Source: Bacillota bacterium
GTDB taxonomy: Bacteria > Bacillota > Clostridia > Peptostreptococcales > Anaerovoracaceae
Direction: 5' to 3'
DNA: 64,000 bases
Assembly: GCA_019420525.1 (NCBI GenBank)
Contig: JAHZHA010000016.1
Span: forward strand, 66,415-130,414
This document shows positions 7,675 to 15,712 of this stretch, in pieces; positions within the stretch are counted from its first letter, which is position 1; every line of letters begins with the position of its first letter. Under the pieces are notes generated by a model that saw only the letters and a program-made list of their open reading frames with translations, searched no databases and had not been told where the DNA came from. A program made the position numbers and the translations under genes.

Positions 7675-9099
7675 CTATATTTTTTCATCTGCTCCGGTGA
7701 GAATACGTTTTCTCTCTTCATAGCTCATCTTTCCGCCCCGGATATTATACGTGAAATAGACGATTACGGCGATGACTGCGATAACTGCTACTCCGGCCCA
7801 TTCGATCGGTTTCAGTCCGGAAGGACCCCACGGTGTGTAAAGATAGAGATACGCGATGCAGAATACTACGGAAATCCAGCCGATGACCTTTCCGCACGGC
7901 ACCGTATAAGGTCTTTCGATTTCCGGCATCGTCTTTCTGAGTTTGATAAATGTCAGAGAAACGAAAAGCCACGTAATGACAAGGCCGAAAGAAGCGATAT
8001 TCATGAGACCCACATAGATTGTCTCTGTAGTGCCTGCGAAAGGAGCCAGCGTTCCGACGACAAACATGAGAATGATCGCATTCTTTGGAGTACCGTATTT
8101 CGGATGAATGACCGCCAGACTTTCCGGCAGCAATTTTGCTCTCGCCAGACCGTACATAAAACGGCTGCCGGCTATATACGCCGCATTCCACGTGGTGAGC
8201 ATGCCCAGCAAGGACGCGAATGTGATGAAGCCGGTAGCGATTTTCGACCCTCCGAAGAGCTGACTTACCGCCTGAACCACGACCAGGCCTTCACCTGCAC
8301 GTTCCGCCTCCGGCATAGCGAAAGCGAGTCCCGTAATGATGAGAATATAGAACAGAGCAGAGCCCCATACCGTCAGAAGAACCATTCTGCCCACCGTTTT
8401 CGGTTTGACGCTGGTCTCTTCTACAGCCTGCGGTATAGCGTTGAATCCGCTGAGAAATCCCGGTACCATCAGCATAATCGTCGTAAGACCTGCCGCATCT
8501 GTGAAGAGAGGCTGCGCATTCGAACTGTCTCCCATAGCTATACCGGAACCGCAGAAAAATACTGCAGCCAGTGTCAGAATCGCCACTGCCGCTGTCTGCA
8601 CAGATCCGGACAGTTTGACTCCCCTGTAATTGATGAAAGCGAAGAACGTATTAAAAATAACGGCCACCAGAACATTTGACAGCATGACAGGTGTACCCAT
8701 CACGGAAAACATCTCTCCGAAAACCGGTATCTGGATTCCCAGATTCCCGAGAATAATCGGAAACATGATCGCCTCCACCAGAATAAAACTCATCCAGAGG
8801 TAAAGAACGCACCAGCTGACAATGATTGAAGGTAGCTGCCCCAGTCCAATAAACGTAATGCTTACATCGACTCCGATCTTCGGAAATGCTGACGTAAGTT
8901 CCGCATAGACAAGCCCTACCAGGCTGCACAGCAAGGCAGCTACCCCAAAAGCGAGAATTCCTCCCAGCGTACCTGGAGTGACACTCCAGTACCCGGCATA
9001 GATAACCCAGGACCAGCCGATTACCGCTCCGATGCCGATGGACAGCAGATGCCATTTGGACAGCGATTTCACCATTCCAGAATTTTTCTTTTCACTCAT
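7675..9099 (-). CDS. APC-superfamily amino acid permease
   Basis: 474-residue secondary transporter with about 12-14 hydrophobic helices. The first helix region (LLSIGIGAVIGWSWVIYAGYW) carries the GAVIG glycine motif where APC transporters bind the alpha-amino/carboxylate group of the substrate; the later segment GFLSGFNAIPQAVEETSVKP is the conserved loop with the QxxEE-like motif. It is the first gene of the permease - crotonase - CoA-transferase operon and presumably supplies its substrate by proton or sodium symport or exchange. Start ATG at 9097-9099 follows GGAGGGAAAT. Promoter at 9215-9244. Confidence 0.87.
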   Translation of the reverse strand: MSEKKNSGMVKSLSKWHLLSIGIGAVIGWSWVIYAGYWSVTPGTLGGILAFGVAALLCSLVGLVYAELTSAFPKIGVDVSITFIGLGQLPSIIVSWCVLYLWMSFILVEAIMFPIILGNLGIQIPVFGEMFSVMGTPVMLSNVLVAVIFNTFFAFINYRGVKLSGSVQTAAVAILTLAAVFFCGSGIAMGDSSNAQPLFTDAAGLTTIMLMVPGFLSGFNAIPQAVEETSVKPKTVGRMVLLTVWGSALFYILIITGLAFAMPEAERAGEGLVVVQAVSQLFGGSKIATGFITFASLLGMLTTWNAAYIAGSRFMYGLARAKLLPESLAVIHPKYGTPKNAIILMFVVGTLAPFAGTTETIYVGLMNIASFGLVITWLFVSLTFIKLRKTMPEIERPYTVPCGKVIGWISVVFCIAYLYLYTPWGPSGLKPIEWAGVAVIAVIAVIVYFTYNIRGGKMSYEERKRILTGADEKI

Positions 9100-9214
9100 A
9101 TTTCCCTCCTTATCTTGCCGCTTCCGCGTAAATCATCTCCTCTCTGCGCTGCAGAAAACTGCGGTGATGCGACGACTTCGGCAACTTGTTCGCTGCATCG
9201 ATTATTGTAGTTTC

Positions 9215-9244
9215 ATTATAGCGTAAACCAAAAATGCCTGTAAA
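9215..9244 (-). promoter_or_regulatory. Sigma-A promoter of APC-crotonase-CoA-transferase operon
   Basis: Minus strand TTTACA (9244-9239), 18-base spacer, perfect TATAAT (9220-9215). The -35 is part of the left arm of an inverted repeat (9239-9277). Confidence 0.65.
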
Positions 9245-9277
9245 GAAATTTATTTGTATAAATAATATTTGTTTACA
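9239..9277. promoter_or_regulatory. Inverted repeat in divergent promoter region, likely operator
   Basis: TGTAAAGAAAT (9239-9249) mirrors ATTTGTTTACA (9267-9277), 10 of 11 positions symmetrical, 17 bases between. It overlaps the -35 of the leftward permease operon and lies upstream of xpt; a further TTTACA occurs at 9284-9289. Likely binding site of an unidentified regulator. Confidence 0.45.
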
Positions 9278-9405
9278 TTGTATTTACAGATGCAAACTCA
9301 ATGTTTTTTGCAGGAAAGAAATGTCGAACCTATTGTAACGGATGTCGAAATTTGATAATCTAAATCCATTGAAATTTAGTAAAATCAGCAATTGGAGGGA
9401 TAATC
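9278..9405 (+). other. xpt leader region without purine riboswitch
   Basis: Between the operator and xpt. It holds two copies of ATGTCGAA (9321 and 9342), a possible promoter TTGTAA (9333-9338) / GATAAT (9354-9359) with a short 15-base spacer, and a small hairpin CTAAAT/ATTTAG (about 9359-9380). The conserved loops of the guanine riboswitch that usually precedes xpt-pbuX in Firmicutes are not present. Confidence 0.4.
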
Positions 9406-10008
9406 ATGAATTTTTTAGAGGAACGTATTCAACAGGATGGCGTTGTCAAGGAAGGAAACGTATTAAAAGTAGACAGCTTCCTCAATCATCAGATGGACAT
9501 CCGTCTTTTCGACCAGATGGGAGCGGAATTCCGCCGTCGGTTTGCAGACAGACCGATCAATAAAATTCTCACCATCGAAGCATCCGGCATCGGCATCGCC
9601 TGTCTTGCCGCAATGCATTTCGATGTGCCGGTCGTATTTGCAAAGAAATCGAAAAGCATCAATATCGACGGCGACGTTTTCACAGCTGAAGTCGAATCCT
9701 TTACTCATAAAACGAAAAATAATATCATCGTATCCAGACGTTTTCTCACTCCTGAGGATCACGTTCTCATCATAGATGATTTTCTGGCAAATGGCTGCGC
9801 ACTGCAGGGCCTCATCTCCATCGTAACCCAGGCGGGAGCCGTACTGGAAGGAATCGGCATCGCGGTGGAAAAAGGCTTTCAGCCGGGCGGCCGGATCATC
9901 CGAAATCTCGGTTACCAGCTGGAATCGCTGGCGATCGTCGATGCCATGGATGCCGAGACAGGAAATATCACATTCAGAGACCAGAACCCGAAGGAGGAAG
10001 AAATATAA
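9406..10008 (+). CDS. xpt: Xanthine phosphoribosyltransferase
   Basis: 200-residue type I phosphoribosyltransferase that converts xanthine and PRPP to XMP in purine salvage. The PRPP-binding motif is HVLIIDDFLANGCALQGL (residues about 122-139); the hood and N-terminal region (FLNHQMDIRLFDQMGAEF) match Xpt proteins (about 190-200 residues). Ribosome binding site GGAGGGA lies 6 bases before ATG 9406. It is followed one base later by the purine permease gene, the conserved xpt-pbuX operon of Firmicutes. Confidence 0.93.
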   Translation: MNFLEERIQQDGVVKEGNVLKVDSFLNHQMDIRLFDQMGAEFRRRFADRPINKILTIEASGIGIACLAAMHFDVPVVFAKKSKSINIDGDVFTAEVESFTHKTKNNIIVSRRFLTPEDHVLIIDDFLANGCALQGLISIVTQAGAVLEGIGIAVEKGFQPGGRIIRNLGYQLESLAIVDAMDAETGNITFRDQNPKEEEI

Positions 10009-10009
10009 A

Positions 10010-11368
10010 ATGAAAAATTCCGATATCAATAATATTTACCGTCTGGACGGCCGTGTACCTGTAGCAAGAGCCGTTCCTTTCGGGCTACAGCACATACTCG
10101 CCATGTTTGTAGCAAATATCGCTCCGATTCTCATCGTCGCCGGAGCCAGCGGTCTCGACGACGTCCAGAGCGCAAAGCTCATTCAGAGTGCCATGATCAT
10201 CGCCGGCATCGGAACGATGATACAGCTTTTTCCGCTATGGCGCATCGGTTCCGGACTTCCTATCGTCATGGGGATCAGCTTCACTTTTGTCTCCGTGTGC
10301 TGCTACATAGGCCCCGTCTACGGCTACAATACCATCATGGGCGCTGTTTTGGTAGGCGGAATCATCGAAGGTCTCCTGGGACTCTTCGCAAAATACTGGA
10401 CGAAAATCATCACACCTATCGTAGCCGCCAGCGTCGTGACGGCCATCGGTTTTTCTCTGCTCTCCGTGGGAGCCGCTTCCTTCGGCGGCGGCAGTGGCGT
10501 CGAGGACTTCGGATCTGCCCAGAATCTGATTCTCGGAACGATCACCCTGCTGTGCTGCATCCTCTTCAACATCTTTGCAAAATCCTACTGGAAGCAGCTT
10601 TCCGTACTCTTCGGACTGATCGTCGGCTACGTGATCGCTATCTTTATGGGCGTCGTGGATTTTTCCGCGCTGAAAGATACATCTATCGTCGCTTTCCCTG
10701 ATCTGGTACCTTTCCGTCCGGAATTCAATCTCGATGCCATCGTCTCCGTCACACTGATTTTCCTGGTCTCCGCCACGGAAACCATCGGAGACACCTCTGC
10801 CCTTTCCTCAACAGCGCTGGGCAGAGATGCCACTCAGAAAGAAATCTCCGGTTCCATCGCCTGTGACGGCTTCGTCAGCGCCTTTTCCTCTGTCTTCGGA
10901 TGCCTGCCGATCACATCCTTCAGTCAGAACGTGGGCCTCGTAGCCATGACGAAAGTCGTAAACCGTTTCACGATTGCCACAGGAGCCGTCATTATGATAC
11001 TCGCAGGCTTCTTTCCGTTCTTCGGTGCAGTGCTGGCCACCCTTCCGGAAGCAGTTCTTGGAGGCTGTACCATCATGATGTTCGGCACCATCGTCGTCAG
11101 CGGACTCCAGATGGTCAGCCGCTGCGGTTTTTCCCAGCGTAATATCACCATCGCTGCCCTGTCTCTGAGCATCGGTATCGGCTTCACTCAGGTGCCAGAG
11201 ATTTTCAGTATCTTCCCACAGATTATCCAGACAGTTTTCGCCGAAAACTGTGTCGCTGTGGTATTTCTGGTATCCATCATTTTGAATCTCATTCTACCCA
11301 AGAATATGGAAGCCGCTCCGGCTCCGGTGGAAAAAGCTTCACCGGCCGACGCTTCCCCTGCAGAATAA
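10010..11368 (+). CDS. pbuX: Uracil-xanthine permease, NCS2 family
   Basis: 452-residue nucleobase:cation symporter-2 protein with about 14 hydrophobic segments; imports xanthine for Xpt. Family signatures are the N-terminal PFGLQHILAMFVANIAPI, the SATETIGDTSALSS segment in the TM8 region and the ITSFSQNVGLVAMT motif (QNxG) of the substrate site. Start ATG 10010-10012 with AAGGAGGA 11 bases upstream; the open frame extends further 5' inside xpt but without a start signal. The gene overlaps nothing and ends 30 bases before a strong bidirectional terminator. The C-terminal tail is rich in Ala/Pro (APAPVEKASPADASPAE). Confidence 0.93.
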   Translation: MKNSDINNIYRLDGRVPVARAVPFGLQHILAMFVANIAPILIVAGASGLDDVQSAKLIQSAMIIAGIGTMIQLFPLWRIGSGLPIVMGISFTFVSVCCYIGPVYGYNTIMGAVLVGGIIEGLLGLFAKYWTKIITPIVAASVVTAIGFSLLSVGAASFGGGSGVEDFGSAQNLILGTITLLCCILFNIFAKSYWKQLSVLFGLIVGYVIAIFMGVVDFSALKDTSIVAFPDLVPFRPEFNLDAIVSVTLIFLVSATETIGDTSALSSTALGRDATQKEISGSIACDGFVSAFSSVFGCLPITSFSQNVGLVAMTKVVNRFTIATGAVIMILAGFFPFFGAVLATLPEAVLGGCTIMMFGTIVVSGLQMVSRCGFSQRNITIAALSLSIGIGFTQVPEIFSIFPQIIQTVFAENCVAVVFLVSIILNLILPKNMEAAPAPVEKASPADASPAE

Positions 11369-11396
11369 TAAAGACGTATAATAATTGGAAATAAAA

Positions 11397-11441
11397 GAGA
11401 GGACATCCCGTAAAAATGGAATGTCCTCCTTTATTTTTTCT
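11397..11441. terminator. Bidirectional intrinsic terminator
   Basis: GAGGACATCCC, short loop, GGAATGTCCTC, then CTTTATTTTTT on the plus strand; on the minus strand the run is TCTTTTATTT. It ends both xpt-pbuX and the Dlt-like operon converging from the right. Confidence 0.85.
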
Positions 11442-11464
11442 GTTCTGTGACTTTGCCGGGCTGC

Positions 11465-12514
11465 CTACCGTGCTGTCTGAAGCGGTACACTTTTATCTGA
11501 AGACGTATCGGCGGCCTCCTGTTGCGAAAGTATCTGTACTTGTGCCTCCCGCTCTTTCTGGCCCGTCCGTTTCAGATAATTCTTTATGCCCGCATTCCAG
11601 ACCCGGTACTTCGGCTCGTCTCTCCTGTCTTTCAGGCTGAAATTTTCCGCCAGATAATTTCCCATATAATCGGTCACCTTTCTGGCCCCTGTAAAGCTCA
11701 GATGATCTCCTTTATCTGTCGTATCTTTCATCCAGTCGATACCCAGCTCTTCTACAGACAGATTCAAATCGATATATTTTAAATTATTTTCTCTGGCATA
11801 TTGTTCTACGGCATTATGTTTTTTGTAGTTCCAGTTATCCGGTGACGGAACGCTGACGAGAACCAGCTCCGCTCCGTTTTCCCTGCACAGGTTCATCATC
11901 TTTTTCAGGTAAAACATGATGACAGGCTGTATTTCTTCCACCTTATCCGTTTTTTTCATGTATTCTCCATCGGTATAAGGCTGAACCTGCGGCCTGTAGT
12001 GGAAACCTTTCATCACATCGGATTCTACAGAAGTCTTCTCGAAAGGCTTGAACGCCTGAATTTCTCTGAAATTAATCATCTTCCATCCATTGTGGTACTG
12101 AAGCAGAGGAAAATGCTTTGCAGCCAGATTTTCAGCAGCTGACTCTAGTTCTGTAGAGCCTCCGGCACGCCGGAAAAGTTCATTCGTCTCAAGTACCACC
12201 ACCTGAGGTGACTGCTTCTGGAGCACCTCATTTAAAAGATAATATGTATATTGAGCCTGCTGGCCTACCACGCCGCAGTTGTATCCCGCAAAACCATGCT
12301 TCATCCATATCTCCATCGGTGAAAAGCTGGAGTAGCTTTCACTGTCTCCGATAAATAGATAGTCTATGGAGTTTTCCGGCTGTTTCATAACCGCCAGAGC
12401 ATTTCTATTGCCGCTTCCTCTTGTGATGAAAACATAGGAGAGTCCCTGCAGAAGCAGCAGCAGAATCACAATAAATGCTGCCGGGCGGATCAATTTTTTC
12501 AGATACGTCGACAT
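11465..12514 (-). CDS. Membrane-anchored SGNH-like protein, DltD/AlgJ-type
   Basis: 349-residue protein with one N-terminal transmembrane helix (residues about 10-30) and an extracellular SGNH-hydrolase-like domain. The nucleophile-like motif is YLFIGDSESYSSF (GDS) and the C-terminal block KGDHLSFTGARKV provides the D..H pair. Proteins of this type (DltD, AlgJ/AlgX, PatB) work with an MBOAT acyltransferase to put acyl or aminoacyl groups on cell-surface polymers. It is last in the operon, 32 bases after the MBOAT gene. Shorter than classical DltD (about 420 residues), so a functional rather than strict orthologous assignment is made. Substrate polymer unknown. Confidence 0.78.
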   Translation of the reverse strand: MSTYLKKLIRPAAFIVILLLLLQGLSYVFITRGSGNRNALAVMKQPENSIDYLFIGDSESYSSFSPMEIWMKHGFAGYNCGVVGQQAQYTYYLLNEVLQKQSPQVVVLETNELFRRAGGSTELESAAENLAAKHFPLLQYHNGWKMINFREIQAFKPFEKTSVESDVMKGFHYRPQVQPYTDGEYMKKTDKVEEIQPVIMFYLKKMMNLCRENGAELVLVSVPSPDNWNYKKHNAVEQYARENNLKYIDLNLSVEELGIDWMKDTTDKGDHLSFTGARKVTDYMGNYLAENFSLKDRRDEPKYRVWNAGIKNYLKRTGQKEREAQVQILSQQEAADTSSDKSVPLQTAR

Positions 12515-12546
12515 CTCTCTTCCCCCCTTGAAATTCTGTCTTTCTT

Positions 12547-14139
12547 CTAAAATCCCGCGTAAATGAGATCTACGGGACGGTATCCCGGACCGTATGCCCC
12601 GAAAATGATCACAAGAAAAATCGCTCCGTAATAAATGCTCCAGCGGGGAGCCAAACGCAATTCTGCAATCCGGTCACGGATGGAAATTCCTTTTTCATGT
12701 ATAATTCCTACAGCCAAAACCGCCAGAAATCCGAAGAATACCGCGCCATAATCAGCAACTGAAATTCCCAAACGCAGAAGCGTGCCGTCTGTCAGCTGTG
12801 AAGGTCCGAAATCAGTAATAATCTTTCTGAACATTTCCACACCGGCTGTCAGCGTTGCAGCTCGGAAAAACATTTCACCGATAAATACGATAATCAAAAG
12901 TTTCGTTCTCTGAAAAATCTGATAAACGACTCCATCTCTGTTGATGCCCAGACGCTCCGTTCCCCTCTGAATCGCAGGTTCAAAAATATTGGAACAGAAG
13001 ATCAGAACGAAATAGTAAAGTCCGAAGAAAATATAGTTCCAGCCGGTACCATGCCAAAGTCCGTTAGCAAACCAAACACCGAAAAGAGCAAAGCCCGATG
13101 TGACAAGTTGCCCCGCGTGTTTTCCAAAACGGTTCTTGCCTTTTTTGCTGAGATTTTTGACGAACTTGGTCAGGGAAATCGGATAAAAGACATAATCTTT
13201 GAACCAGGCTCCCAGTGTTATATGCCAGCGGCGCCAGAATTCCGATGCTGTCCTTGAGAAAAACGGCTGGCGGAAATTTTCTGGTATTTTCACTCCGAAA
13301 ATTTCTCCTGTTCCTATCGTGATATCGATACATCCCGAGAAATCCATGTACAGCTGGAACGTGTACAGCACAGCACCTACCGCTATAACTGCGCCGCTAT
13401 AGTCCCCATAGTTCTCAAAAATTCTGTTAACCAGTGGATTCAAGCGGTCAGCGATAACCAGTTTTTTGAAAAGACCCCAGATAATGCGCTGATACCCGTA
13501 AGCAGCATTTTTATATTCGATCTGCCGACCTTCATACAGACTGACAGCAGTCTGGGAATATCTACAGATCGGACCTTCCATAATGATCGGAAAAAACGAC
13601 ATATAGAGCGCAAGCCTTCCCAGATTATCATCTGCCTCAATCTTTCCGTGATACACATCGGTAACATAAGAAACTGCCTGCATCGTATAGAAGGAAATAC
13701 CCAGAGGTACGGCAAGTTTGAAGGTCGGAATAGCCTCCGGCAGATGCAGCAGGCTCAGCAGCTGATTAGCATTCTGGCCAAAGAAATCAAAGTATTTCAG
13801 GAACAACAACATTCCGATGTGAAAGAGAACCGCAAATAGAAGAATTCCCCTTTTCTTTCTAGTGTAAGACGTTTTCAGTACTGATTTTGCTTCTGCATCC
13901 GGAGCTTCTTTCCGGCTGATTTCATAGGTACGCCTGCTGTAATCCAGCCATAGACCCAGCTGATGAATGGAAAGTGTGGATATCAACAGATAAACGACAA
14001 GTTTTCCACTCAACAGATAAAAGAAGATATAGCTGGCGCCCAACAGAACCTTCCAGCGGTGACGCTGTGGCATTACTGCATAAAGCAACATCACCGCAGG
14101 AAGAAACATACAAACATAAAGAATAGAACTGTAACTCAT
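12547..14139 (-). CDS. MBOAT family O-acyltransferase (DltB/AlgI type)
   Basis: 530-residue polytopic membrane acyltransferase. The catalytic-histidine segment is FANGLWHGTGWNYIFFGLYY; the upstream conserved region SEFWRRWHITLGAWFKDYVFYP is diagnostic for MBOAT proteins. It should accept the thioester-bound group from the carrier protein on the inside and pass it across the membrane. At 530 residues it is closer to AlgI-type enzymes than to classical DltB (about 400). It lies 56 bases after the carrier-protein gene and 32 before the SGNH gene. Start at ATG 14137-14139; ribosome binding site AGGGGAGA. Confidence 0.88.
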   Translation of the reverse strand: MSYSSILYVCMFLPAVMLLYAVMPQRHRWKVLLGASYIFFYLLSGKLVVYLLISTLSIHQLGLWLDYSRRTYEISRKEAPDAEAKSVLKTSYTRKKRGILLFAVLFHIGMLLFLKYFDFFGQNANQLLSLLHLPEAIPTFKLAVPLGISFYTMQAVSYVTDVYHGKIEADDNLGRLALYMSFFPIIMEGPICRYSQTAVSLYEGRQIEYKNAAYGYQRIIWGLFKKLVIADRLNPLVNRIFENYGDYSGAVIAVGAVLYTFQLYMDFSGCIDITIGTGEIFGVKIPENFRQPFFSRTASEFWRRWHITLGAWFKDYVFYPISLTKFVKNLSKKGKNRFGKHAGQLVTSGFALFGVWFANGLWHGTGWNYIFFGLYYFVLIFCSNIFEPAIQRGTERLGINRDGVVYQIFQRTKLLIIVFIGEMFFRAATLTAGVEMFRKIITDFGPSQLTDGTLLRLGISVADYGAVFFGFLAVLAVGIIHEKGISIRDRIAELRLAPRWSIYYGAIFLVIIFGAYGPGYRPVDLIYAGF

Positions 14140-14195
14140 GGCAAATCTCCCCTGTGAATAAATCTCTTACCCCTGTGAAATAATATTTGCTCCGA

Positions 14196-14423
14196 TTAAT
14201 TTTCCTGAAGACGCTGAATCATTTTCCACATAGCAGCTGCAGAATTAAAATTTGCAGGAATCAGCTCTACCGGCGTAATTTCTATATCAAACTCATCTTC
14301 AAGGTCAGAAACCAGCGAAAGGATTGCCATAGAATCCAGGAGACCTCCGTCAATCAGTTTATCTTCTGTTGCAAAATCAACATCCGGATTTAAATCTTCT
14401 AACATTTCAATAAGTCTTTCCAT
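14196..14423 (-). CDS. Acyl/aminoacyl carrier protein (DltC-like)
   Basis: 75-residue four-helix carrier protein. The phosphopantetheine attachment serine is S31 in GGLLDSMAILSLVSDLEDEF, which has the D-S-M form of DltC and ACP proteins. Acidic overall. It sits between the decarboxylase and MBOAT genes and probably carries the aminoacyl group activated by the adenylating enzyme (15713-17278). Length matches DltC (about 78). Ribosome binding site AGTGAGGAA before ATG 14421-14423. Confidence 0.88.
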   Translation of the reverse strand: MERLIEMLEDLNPDVDFATEDKLIDGGLLDSMAILSLVSDLEDEFDIEITPVELIPANFNSAAAMWKMIQRLQEN

Positions 14424-14471
14424 TTTAATTTCCTCACTCTCTTAAAATTACGGTTATAGATATAAATAATA

Positions 14472-15671
14472 CTATTTCGCCTGCGATGACTCTCCATAGT
14501 TGAGTACGTCAGTATACAGATTCTCTCTGACACAACAGAAACCGTTCCTGTCCGAATACAGAAGAACCTGAGGCAGCGGCCGGCTCAGAAAAAGAGAAAT
14601 TCCTTCCGTTACCGAATATGCACCCGTTTTCTCAAAGACAAGGCTGTCTCCGATGGCCGGCTGTTCCAAAGGAAACTGCTTCACCAGTACATCATTCATC
14701 GTACAGAGAGAACCGCATATCGTCCATGTGGATCTTTCTTCCGTTCTGACTTCCGCCGAACGCTTCAGATGCCGGATCGGCGGTTTTTTCATCGCCATCA
14801 TCTGTCCATAATAATTTACATGATGAATGCCACCGTCCGCGATGCAATATCTCTGTCCCTCACTGATTTTTAAATCAGCTATACTGGTAACATAACTTCC
14901 GCATGAAGCCGCGATAAAGCGTCCCATCTCCAAAACAATCTTCCCCCTGAAATCCAGCTGTTCCAGTTCTGATGCCAGGATTTTCAGAAGCTCATCTCCC
15001 ATGTCTTCTTCATCCTCAAAATAACTGACAGGAAGGCCTGGGCCATATTCCAGGCGGTCTGAAGTGAGGCCATAGTCCCTCTCCAGCGCTTTCCGGAATT
15101 CATTGAGCCTGGACAACTCCCTCCGGTATTTTTTCGCCGATCTCTTCTGCGTACCGGAGAAAAGCTGAAGCCCTACGATAACGAGATTTGGTGCCGTTTT
15201 ACGTTCTGAAACAATTCCCCGTATTGTCTCTTCGTCCATTCCGAATTGGCTACCGGCACTGAGACGTAAAAGCACATGAAGCTGAATTTCGTATTCTTCC
15301 GAACACTGTTTCAAAAGTTCCCACTGAGCCGGCGATTCTACCGTATATATTCCTTTATCCTTGTAGTTTTTCACCGAATATGAAATATCTTCCGGATTTT
15401 TGTATACGCCGGACATGACGATCTTTTCCATGGGAATGTCTGCTCTTTCGCAGATGCGGAATTCCCCGGGTGAACACACTTCAAAAGAATCGACCGTATC
15501 TCTCAGCACTCCTGTCAGAAACGGATTTGCTTTCATCGCGTAGCAGATTTCCGCTCTCCCTCCGACAACAGAGCGTATCTTCTTCACGCGTTCCGTCAGA
15601 ACATCCGTATCAAACAGATAAAACGGTGTCTGCCACTCTGCGACAGCCTGTCTTATTTTTTTCTCATCCAT
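14472..15671 (-). CDS. Fold-type III PLP-dependent decarboxylase
   Basis: 399-residue enzyme of the diaminopimelate/ornithine decarboxylase superfamily. The PLP lysine is K47 in CYAMKANPF; other conserved blocks are LEMGRFIAASCGSYV (glycine-rich phosphate site region), ICGSLCTMNDVL (active-site Cys and Asp) and EKTGAYSVTEG. The usual HIGSQ of diaminopimelate decarboxylase reads LFSGTQ, so it is not an ordinary LysA. Related enzymes such as BtrK act on a glutamyl group tethered to a carrier protein. Placement between adenylating-enzyme and carrier-protein genes suggests decarboxylation of the activated amino acid, on or off the carrier. Classical dlt operons have no such gene. Substrate unknown. 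Confidence 0.85.
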   Translation of the reverse strand: MDEKKIRQAVAEWQTPFYLFDTDVLTERVKKIRSVVGGRAEICYAMKANPFLTGVLRDTVDSFEVCSPGEFRICERADIPMEKIVMSGVYKNPEDISYSVKNYKDKGIYTVESPAQWELLKQCSEEYEIQLHVLLRLSAGSQFGMDEETIRGIVSERKTAPNLVIVGLQLFSGTQKRSAKKYRRELSRLNEFRKALERDYGLTSDRLEYGPGLPVSYFEDEEDMGDELLKILASELEQLDFRGKIVLEMGRFIAASCGSYVTSIADLKISEGQRYCIADGGIHHVNYYGQMMAMKKPPIRHLKRSAEVRTEERSTWTICGSLCTMNDVLVKQFPLEQPAIGDSLVFEKTGAYSVTEGISLFLSRPLPQVLLYSDRNGFCCVRENLYTDVLNYGESSQAK

Positions 15672-15712
15672 CTCTTTTCCCTTTCCCGATATAATACCAA
15701 TATCATTCTTTA

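Noticed and set aside
6991..8679. 562-codon open frame on the plus strand
   Set aside because: It lies opposite the crotonase and permease genes, both with clear family motifs, and encodes a low-information Arg/His/Ser-rich sequence.
9241..9405. Purine riboswitch before xpt
   Set aside because: The conserved loop sequences of the guanine aptamer could not be found on either strand.
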